From Tribonema minus (lineage: Eukaryota; Sar; Xanthophyceae; Tribonematales; Tribonemataceae), in assembly GCA_017506865.1 (NCBI GenBank), contig JAFCMP010000170.1, positions 57,647 to 121,646 on the forward strand: a stretch of DNA of 64,000 nucleotides, written 5' to 3'. Below, one piece after another: positions 47,656 through 57,900 of the stretch (the stretch's first letter is position 1; every line of letters begins with the position of its first letter). The notes below the pieces were generated by a model, which saw only the letters and a list, made by a program, of their open reading frames with translations, searched no databases and was not told the origin of the DNA. A program made the translations under genes and the position numbers.

Positions 47656-48897
47656 CACACACACACACACACACAAACACACACTCACACACATACTTTT
47701 GAAGTATCAGCAGCCAGTTGTGGAACGCGGCGCATGTCGCGCGGTCAGCACGAGCGGTTTGCATCTTCAAATGTGATGTGCCAGTGGCCGCTGTCGCAAG
47801 GCCCCAGTCTGCGATACACGGCTCAAGTGCGCTGGGGGTAGGCGCAGGCTGAGGTTCAAGGTTACAGTTGCGTGAAAGACTAGTCTGACGCCATGTCGAT
47901 GCTGCGACTGCGCCGGACCGCGTCGCCATGAGCGCCGACACCCGCCCTACTTCACCTTGAAGTTCCTTTGAAGCAGCAGTGAGCCACGGCGGCCGTCTCC
48001 ACGTGCGCTCGACGTCTGCGCAGTATGCCCCCACAATTGGCGTCGCCTCGTGGAGCACCTGCATACAAAACCCTACCCAAACCCTAACCCTAACCCTAAG
48101 TACAGCTTCACCATGACCCCATCTGTACAAAACAGCTTCCAGCACCGGCCGTCACCTGACCCCCCGGCCCCTTCATCCTGACCGCATAGCGACACTCAGT
48201 CTACGCCCTTACCTTGTCCCCAAGATATTCTCCACAGTGATGTGTGCAGCACAGCACCGCACCCGACCCTGACCACATGCGCCCACCCCCGCCAACTCCT
48301 TCAGTACAACTTCAACCCTCTCCCGACTCCCCACGGCGCACGCGGTTCTTTGTGTGGAGCCTGACCCGCTCTTACCAGTCCCCGCCGCACATCTCGCCTT
48401 AACTCCAACCCTAACTTATCGTCTTCTCTCGCTCGGAGTCACCGACGCTCACCAGCACTTACTCCCTGACTCCGACTCCGACTCCGACCCGCACCTGCTA
48501 CTTGGTGATGAGCAAGGCCTCGCCATCAGCAAGCCGCATCACTGTCACTCACTCACTCTATGACTCTGACTCTGACCCGCACCTGCTCTTTGGTGTTGAG
48601 CAGCGCCTCGCCATCAGCAATGCTCACCACCACTTACTCACTCAGTCTGTCACTCACTCTATGATTCTGACTCTGACCGCACCTGCTGCTTCGTGTTGAG
48701 CAGCGCCTCGCCGATGGCCGTCTCCGCGTCGCTGGCGAAGCGCGCCGCCGCGTATTGCGACCCTGTGCTCGAACCCGCAGACGCATCCGCCATCCCCCCG
48801 CACACAGCGCTCAGATCGCGGCCCCCCCTCCCCCCCCCCAAACCCCCTACCGACCCCCGCTGCCCCCCCCCCAGCGACCTCCCCCCGCCCCCTCCCC

Positions 48898-48942
<45 letters not shown>

Positions 48943-51900
48943 TGCGGCAGTGTCGATCGCGCCGCTGCTGCTGTGATGGTGGTGATTATGGTGGTGAGAG
49001 GAGTGGTGGCGGTGCGGCCGAGTGCTGCCGCCGCCGCTGCTGCCGGCGCTCGCGACGCTGCTGCGGCTGTGGCGCTGCTCGGCGGTGGCGGTGGCGGTGG
49101 CGGCGGCGGCGGCGGCGGCGTGATCGTGCTCTGTCTGCGCTACCTCCGCGGGGGTGAGCTCCGAGAGGAGCAGGTCGGACCTGAGCTGGTGGCCGGAGTC
49201 GCTGGCTGAAGTTGAAGTTGCAGCGGGGGATGGGGACAGGACAGGGAGGCAGGGGGGGGGGGGGGGAGGGGGGAAATGCATGCAGAGTTGAGATTCGAGA
49301 TGCTGGCTGGCTATGGCCTTTCCGGAGGCATACGGGATTCATGACCTAGTACAGCCCTAGTACATCTGTGTTGGGTGTACTATCCAGCACGACTGTGGAC
49401 AGGGCATTTGCAGCTGAGACTTCCTGTACAACAGAGACTGAAACCATCGTCACATGACACAGTTATGCTTGCGTGCTCCACATAGCTAAGAGCAATATAC
49501 TGCTCAGCTGACCTGCGTGTACGGGGAAGCAGGGGGCAGGGGGATCCCCCCAAACAGTAGTTCCACCCGTAAACTAAACCCTAAATCCTGACCCTGGCTG
49601 TGACCCTAACATCCGCCCTCTCTGACAATTGTGTACGCATGCCTCGGTTTCCTGGCGCCGCGCCACCGGATCTTGGCCACACCGTAGTGCTACGCATGTG
49701 ACAAGCACCCCAATCTGTCTACTAGTATTGTGAAGCATCGCTAAGCTCCGTGCTGGCGCAATCGCTCTCACTCCAACTCCAAACCCCTCAACCCTAACCC
49801 TAGCCCTAACCCTAACCCTAACCCCTACCCTAACCCTAACCCTAAACCTGACCCGAAACCTAGCCCCACCGCCCTACCTGACTGCGATGCATTGCTCATC
49901 TCGATGCTATTGCGGCCCTCCGCGAGCACTGAGTTGTGGGAGAGTCGCAGCGGCGGCAGCGGACCCGTTCCGGTATGCCCTAGCCCTAGGGCTGTCGGAG
50001 CGCTGCCGTTCAGGTCCAGTCCGAGATCGGTGCTACTGCGGGCACCAGGAAATGCAGCGGCGGCGGCGGCAGCGGCGGCGGCAGCGGATCGCAGGTCAGG
50101 CAGCATGCAAGTTGAGAGTGGGCATGTATTGAAACCCATCCCAACAAATATTCGTCCTAACCCTAACCCTCACCCTAATGCTGACCCTACTGAGTGCTGC
50201 CGTTCGGGTCCAGCCCTAGGTCGGTGCCACTGCGGGCACCGGGAAAGGCGGCGGCGGCGGCGGCGGTTTGCATGTCAGGCAGCACGCAAATTGAGGGTGG
50301 GCATGTATTGAAACTCATGCCCACATGACCCCTAATCCTAACCCTAATCAGCCCAATGGCGACCCTTACATTGGCGCTAACCCTCACTTTAGTGCAAACC
50401 GTAAGTTCAGCGCTACTGAGAGCTGCCGAGTAGGTATGACAGTGCACAGCTCAGCTCAAGTTGAAGTTGGGTCCTGTTGGCACTGACGTGGCTGTTCATG
50501 TTTTGCCTCCTGGTTCTCAATCATCACTTCTAGCAACACAAGCACTAGCCGTGAGTCTTGTGTCTGCTTGGGTCCCTTGATTTGTTCATCGCTGGCACGA
50601 CGGTGAGCTATACGCTCTCAGGTCCCGACCCTAACCCTACTGCTAACACTAACTCGAACCCAACTGAGCGCTGCCGGCTAGGTCCCAACCCTAACCCTAG
50701 CGCTAACCCTAACTCTACCCCTACTGAGCGCTGCCGGCTAGGTCCAGCCCGACATCGGTGCGAGCGCCACAGGAGGGGGCTTCGGCGGCGGAGTGCAGGT
50801 CATACAGCGTGCGTACGGCAATCTTTTGATACGTTTCCACATTCAGGCAGAAGCGGGCCTCCGCACGCAGGCCTAACCCCCCCCCCTTGCCCCGAATGTG
50901 CAATAGCGTGGCGCTAACCCTACGCCGCACCCTCCTTGCGCGCGGCGACGGTCAGCGCGCGAGTTCTCACCTGGACCGGTGCAGCAGCCGCGCGTGCCGC
51001 CGCGCGAGCTCACCACGCCTTCCTTCGACTCTACACCGTGCTCATTAGACACAGCGATGGGCTTAATAAGCTCTCGCATCACGGCGTGTGGCAGCGGCGC
51101 GTGCCGCGGCATGAGCGATTGCGCTGAGGTCAATGGACACCACACGTTCAACACCGACAAGGAAGGCCCTCCCTTGCACCTCCGGAGGTAGGGGGCAAGG
51201 GACCCCTCGTGCATGTGGACGAAGAGATGTAAGTTGCGCTCAAAGATGAACACAACGCCTTCAACACCAACAACAACGCTCCTTAAGCGCATCGATGAGC
51301 AACGCGTGAGCTCTCACCTCGAGGGGTGCAGCAGCGGCGGGTGCCGCCGCGCGAGCGTCGCGCCGAGGTTGATGAACACCTCCACGGTGCGGCGCTGCTG
51401 CTGGCTCGCGTGCACTCGCTGCTGCGGCTTGCCGCTGCCGCCCGTTGAGTCCGGGCGCGCGCTGGTGGCAGCGTCGGGGTCGATGAAGCGCTCTGCGCAA
51501 GCGGCGGCGCACAGCGCTGCTGTCAGCGCTGAAAATATAAAAAGCGTGTTGATGGTGTGTTGTAGAAGTTTGTAGTGGTACTGCTGTGTTCAAGCATCGC
51601 CGTCGGTGAAGCGCTCTGCGCCGTAAGCGGCACGTACGGGGGCGCAGCGCACTGCTGTCAGCGTTGGGAGCTATATCATGGAACTGCTTGCACTGAATTG
51701 TATCTATTAATGAATGGATTCCGCTTGCCGCTGCCGCCCGGGGAGACCGGGCATGCGCTGGTGGCGGCGTCCGGGTCGATGAAGCGCTCTGCGCGCGCGG
51801 CGTGCGATGGCAGCGCAGAGCACTGCTGTCAGTGCTACAAACTTTTATCATGGTACCGCTACAGATCATTTTACCGGAATTTTCGTGGTAGTGGTGGTAG

Positions 51901-54900
51901 GCATCTGGGTGGATGAAGCGCTCTACGACGCGTGCGGGGGCGCACAGCGCTGCTGTCGGCGCTGGGGACACGATTATAGTACTGCTGGTATGTTATAGAA
52001 GTAGTGGTGTTTTTTGTAGCTAGGAACGTGCATGTGGTACCGCTAGCACTAGATGGTATCTACAGTAGTGGTGGTGATGCTGTATTCAGGCGTCGGGATC
52101 AATGAAGCGCTCTGCGCGCGCGGCGTGAAATGGCAGCGCCGAGTCTTGCTGTCAGCGCTGGAAACATGATCATGGCACATACCGCTAGCACATGATGGTG
52201 GTCTATGATAGTTGCGATGGCACTCAGGCGTCAGGGTCGATGTAGCGTTGTGCGCAAGCGGCGTGCGCGGGGGCAGATGACGCCGCTGCCAATGTGGGGA
52301 CATGATCATGGTACCGCTAGCACTTGATTAAAAATACTACTTCTGAAGTATGCAATTACTTTGCACCAGTAATTGTCAAAGCAAGCTGCTATCAACATAT
52401 GCTTTTCGAAGCCTATTTGCGATGAAAAAAGTTATGATAGTAACTTTGGCAAACCTTACACAAGTCAAAGCCATTTGTAACTGGCAGCACCGCTCAGCTC
52501 ACCCCATATCTCCCTGGCGTGTGCCCTGCGCGACGGCACGTCGCGGCCGTCGTGCAGCCGCTTGTACTTTTGCACCTGCCGGAGATGAGGAGCGGTGACA
52601 CAGTTTTTGAAGTTAGAGATAGGGTTCTGCTCTAAGTTATCAAGGATCAGGGCTAAATGAACGATCTCCTTGTAGGTTGCACCTGCCGAAGATGAGCAGC
52701 GACACAGTGGTTGAAGTTATGTTAATGGGTCCTATTTCAAGTGCATCAAGAATGGGGGTTCTTCAGGCTGACTCAGCGGTGGCACAGTCTCCGTGATGAA
52801 CTCAGTGCAAAACGCAACCAGCTGCATCAATGGCATGTTGAGATGGGCACGGTTAGGGTTAGGGTAGGTATCACGGCGAAGCACAACCTCAGTGGATGCT
52901 GATCTCAGGCGGTTGTCGCAGTGACGAGAGCGCGGCTGCTCGTCCTACCCCTACCCTAACCCTAACCCTATATCTGGCTGTGAAAACAGAGCACACGCCA
53001 GGCTAGCAAAATGTGCCAGGCAGCATACATACTCTATGCTTGGTCCCTCGCTCAGCGCTCGCATGCACACTGGGGGGCTGCTTCTAAAACAATGGACGAA
53101 CAGAGGCGCTGGGTCGCGCGACTGTCGTCTATCTCGCATGCCTGCCACACTGGCGCTTGAGCCAAACTAGTACTTCAAGTGCGTACATGAAGTACCTTGA
53201 GTTCTCGTGCAGCAGGCCCGTGCCACACTCATCTCGCGCACACATACAAGCGCATATTCATTAGATGCAGTGCAGTCCGCCGTGTATGCTCGTATACGTG
53301 CGTGCACCTCATTGTAGCAGTCCACGACGACCTTGCCGCGGCCGCGTCAGTAGTCGCGCAGCAGGTCCATGCCACACTCATTCTGCACATACATCAAAGC
53401 CTGCGTACGAAGTAGATAATACTTCGAGGTGTCCTCGCATACATGTATGTACATGCATACCTCATCGTAGAAGTCCATGACGACCTTGCCGCGGCCGTGG
53501 CAGCAGTCGCGCAGCAGGTCCATGCCGTACTCAATTGCGTACATACATGAATGCATCAAAGCGCACGTACGTTTGACATAATTGAACGTTCAAAGGCGCC
53601 TGCACCTCGTCGTAGAAGTCCATGACGATCTTGCCGCGGCCGTGGCAGTAGTCGCGCAGCAGGTCCATGCCGTACTCCTCACGGCCGTCGCGTATGATGT
53701 CCCACAGGTCGTTCATGTGCTGCTTGCGGAACTGGCGCACGCGGTGGTCGCGCAGCATGCGCGCACGCGTATCCGCCCCGGTCACCTGTTTGTTAGTTGA
53801 GGTCGCGGTTAGGGTTACGGTTAGGGTTGGGGCTAGGGTGAGGGCCAGGATTACTCTGATTGGAAGGTTCATGCAGCATGCGCGCACGCGTGGCGCCTGT
53901 CACCTGTCATTGATAAGGGTTGAAGTTCGTGTTGGGGTGAGGGTAAGGGTTGGGGTCAGGATCAGGCAAGGGTTACTCTAACACTACGGTGCGGTGCTGT
54001 TTGCGGAAGTGGCGCGTGCGGTGGCCGCGCCGGTCACCTGTCGTTAATCAGGGTTGCATTTAGGATTACGGTTAGGGTTAGGGCTAGGGTTACTCTAAAA
54101 CACGAGTTCATGTCAGTTATGGATGCCTCCTCAGAAGTAGGGGTGGAGTTGGAAGTAGGGCTAGTGTCGTTGTTGGGTCAGGGTTACTACAACACTAATG
54201 GTGCTGGGTCAGGGTCAGCGCTGGTAACGACGTTGACGGGCGTGCGAATGTCGGCGACAGCGCTCCGCGGTGTGGCGCGTCATCAACCGAGGGGCGGGTG
54301 TTGACGAATAATGACGGCTGGGGTGCCCCTTATCCTACCTACCCCTTATATCAGATGCGGCCGTGCCGCGCGCGCGTGCGCGTCCGCCGCGTCGCTCACC
54401 GTTCGGCAAGGCGCATATGCTGAGCAGACGTTGCGGCTGAAAGTCAAGGTCTACACCTCAGCAGCACTGCTCATCAGATGCATGTCTACCCATGGCAGCG
54501 CTCACACGACGAGGCTGTCTCACGAGCACATGGGTTCCCGTCCCCAGCGGTCAGGTCTTTGGCAGCAGCACATGGGTCAAAACCTGGGGGTCCAGAGTGA
54601 GTGAGGGTTGGGGTTGCACCGCCCAGCATCGTTTCATCATCGTCACAAGTGCAAGTTTAGCGGCGGTTCACCGCAGTCACGCGCCCACCCCAAACCCGCC
54701 ATCCAGAGCAAAATTATATGAATAAATCGCACGTTCTGCGCAAGCTCGGGGGGCTAGGATTAGGGTTAGAGTAAGGGCCGTGGCATCGCTCAGCATTGTG
54801 CAGCAACGCACTCACCATGTCGATGTCCGTCTTGGGCAGCACGTACAGCAGCAGGTCGTCGCGCGCGCGCACGGACGCGTAGGCGGGGGATCCCGTCAGC

Positions 54901-57900
54901 ACCTGCGCGCGTAGAGAAGTTGAAGTCGAGGTCACGTTAAAACAGACTGTCATGATGCGCGCGTGTGGCAGCGTTTAAAGGCCACAGAGATGCGCGCCCG
55001 CGTGTGTAGAGGCGCAACAATGAGGCAAGTCAGCTTCAAGTAGTCGTTGTCGCGCGCGCGCACGGGCGCGTCAGCACCTGCGCGGCGGCAGGGTTATCAA
55101 TAATTCCAAGTTTGAGGAGGCGGGGGAGGTCACGCAGCGCGAGTGGTAGTGGCTGCAGGCGACGGGGACGCGTGCCCGCGTGTGTTGAGGTGCTGATGAA
55201 TCTCAAACTTGACTGATGATTGTCGCGCGCGCGCATATGCGGGCGACCCCGTCAGCACCTGTGCGTGCAGAGAAGTTCGATTCAAGGTGACTTCAACAAG
55301 CTGTCACGGCGCGTGCATGTGGCAGTGATTGCAGGCCACTGGGACGCGCGCCCGTGCGTGTTGAGGCGCAGTGCTGATGAATCTCAAACTTGACTCATCA
55401 TTGGCGCGCGCGCGCACGGACGCGTACGCAGGAAACCCAGTCAGCACCTGCGTATGCAGAGACGGGTTCACGTAAGAGGATAGTTTTAACAAACTACCGC
55501 AGTGACGGCGCGTGGAAGCGCGCCACGGTAGCGCGTGCCCGCATGTGTCTTTGAAAGCTCGCATAATCAACCTTGCACACGAACGTTGCGTTGTGAAAAC
55601 AAGAATACGTTCAAGGCGCTGGTGGGCACCATCAAGGGGAAGTTGGCTCGTACGGTGAACACCATAAAGGGGAGTTTTGTTTTTAAGAAAAAAGGGGAGT
55701 TTTGTCTGTCAAAAAAGGGGAGTTTTGTCTGTAAACATCATTTCTTTTCAAAGCACCGACGGGCAATTTGATTCGTGAACATCATTCCCGTTCAAAAACT
55801 CACTGACAAACTCCATCAAAGCAGTCCATTGGAATGGTAACTTTTTACTCGCGAGCGGGCTCTTGTCAATCCTATGGCGGCTTGAGCTCCGAGATGTCAA
55901 CCTCCTTGTGGCATAAACCCACCAAACTTTCTCTGAAATACTCCGACTTGGATATCATGCATACATGAAGTTTGATCCCAGCACAGCCTCGCCGTGTTCT
56001 CTCCAAAGTATTCTGGCTGCTTGAGCTCCGTGATGTTGCTGTAATGACATCAAAATCTAGCAGAACGATCTGAGATGGTCTTGTACTTCAAAGTATACAT
56101 ACATATACATATATGCCTCACCGTGCCCTCGCCAAAGTACTCTGGCGGCTTCGTGATGCGTGATGTCGACCTCCATGTGGCATAAAGCCATGAAGGTCTA
56201 CTTGTACATCATAATGAAAATGTCTTTTATAAATACGTACATATATTTTTAATATACATATACGCCTCACCGTGCCCTCGCCAAAGTATTCTGGCGGCTT
56301 GAGCTCCGTGATGTCGACCTCCATGGTGCCGCCGCCGTCGGGCACCTGCACAAAGATGCTCACCGTCGCCGCGCCCGAGACCATCATGAAGATGGCGGGG
56401 TTGGCGCTGCGTGTGCCCTCCTGCGAGAGTCGTACAGTGAGTCAGTGAGTAAGTGAGTCCGTGAGTGAGGATTGAGCGAGTGATGAGTTAGTACATGATT
56501 ATTGAGCGTCGCTACGCCCAGGAATATCGTGAAGGTGGCGGGGTGGCACAGCGTGTGCCTCCCTGCGCGGGGAAAGCCACGTAATTCACCAGGTGAGTGA
56601 GTGAGTGGAGTACACGCGTATGGAGCATCGCCCCACGTGAAGATGGCGAAATTGGCGCTGCGCGAGCTCCTAATTGGGAGGAATCAAGTGAGTCAGTGAG
56701 TAAGTGGGTAAGTGATCCAGTGAGTACGCAAATTTCTAGCTGCCGTACAGCGCAAAGCGCCGTGGCAGGTGTGTGCCATCGTGATCGCCGCCGCCGCAAC
56801 TGCAGAAGACAGCACCAATGCGTGGTGGTGAACGGATGACTCACATCGTGAAGTTGGTGCGCCCATGCACAGCCCGCACGTATTTCATTGGAGTATGTAA
56901 GTAAATGCGACTCGTGCGTCTGCGGCCGCGCGATCGCCAAAACCGTCCAGGCATAAATGCAATACATGTACTCCAACATGGGCCACGTGCTCGCGTGCGC
57001 ACGCCGAGATGTGACGGCGCGCCAGTGATGGCACCGCTGCGCCGGCAATCGGGCATAGGCAGCCTCACTCGTGCACGCAGCGCGCAGCGCCCGGCGTTAC
57101 ACAGGTCAACCGCCATTGCGTCAGGACATGGCGTCAGGACAGGCGGGGTCGCGCACACTTCAACATCCGGCGCTTCAACATCGGGCATGCGCGGCACGGC
57201 GCTGCACTAGCGTACGTCAAAGACTCCGCATTCGTCGCCAATCGCGCAGCTCTGCCACGCTGCGGGCGGCCGTGTGGCATGCTGCGCAATGGTGGCGCGT
57301 GCGTGACAGCAGTGCTCGGAAGCTGCTGCTGCGCGCGCCACTGAACACGCTTCAAGACACTTGAACATCGGCAGACGCGCCGCGCGGCGCTGCATTGATG
57401 TACGTCACTGACTCCGCCCCCTCCCCCTCCACCCCTCTCAGAGCTCCCCCATGGAAGGGCGGCGCAACGCTTTTCGCAGCCCGGCATGCGCGATTGACAG
57501 AACAGCGGCGCTCGGCAGCATGCGCAGCAGTCAGAAGCAGTTGGCACCAACGCTGAACAACATGTGCCCCAAACGGCGCTGCCGCCGCGCAGAAGCGAAT
57601 CGGAAGCAACGCTCAACAACGTGTGTCCGCGGACGGCGCAGCCGCCGCACCGAGGCAAAACAGAAGCGGCACTCAAATGACTTGCGCGAACGGCGCCACC
57701 GCCGCGCAGAAGCAAATCTGGAGCGGTGCTCAACAGCAAATCGTCGGCAGTGTCAGCGACTTGCCCGGATGATGTTGTCGCCGCGCAGAAGCAAAATGGA
57801 AGGAGCAGTGCTCGGATGATGTGATGTTTTCGTCGTGGACAGGGCAATGATCAGAAGCAGCGCTCAACAACGTGCCCGGATGATGCTGTCGCCGCGCAGA

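Larger units (their letters stand above)
46580..53785 (-). other. RGS-like region spread over many small exons
   Basis: The pieces 53785-53606 plus 52575-52503 plus 51492-51318 (DEVQKYKRL, AREIWERFIDPDA) resemble helices 4-6 of an RGS bundle. The pieces 48058-47951 plus 47523-47461 plus 46636-46580 (WLTAASKELQGEVPSECIFDEII, then IPQFIDSSFFDRYL) resemble its last helices. Either one domain has a long Ala/His/Ser-rich insertion, or there are two partial domains. The assignment rests on pattern recognition alone. Confidence 0.5.

Noticed and set aside
50873-51292. 139-codon minus-strand frame in the CNBD/RGS gene
   Set aside because: It covers duplicated exon-end and intron text and does not join in phase to the supported exons.
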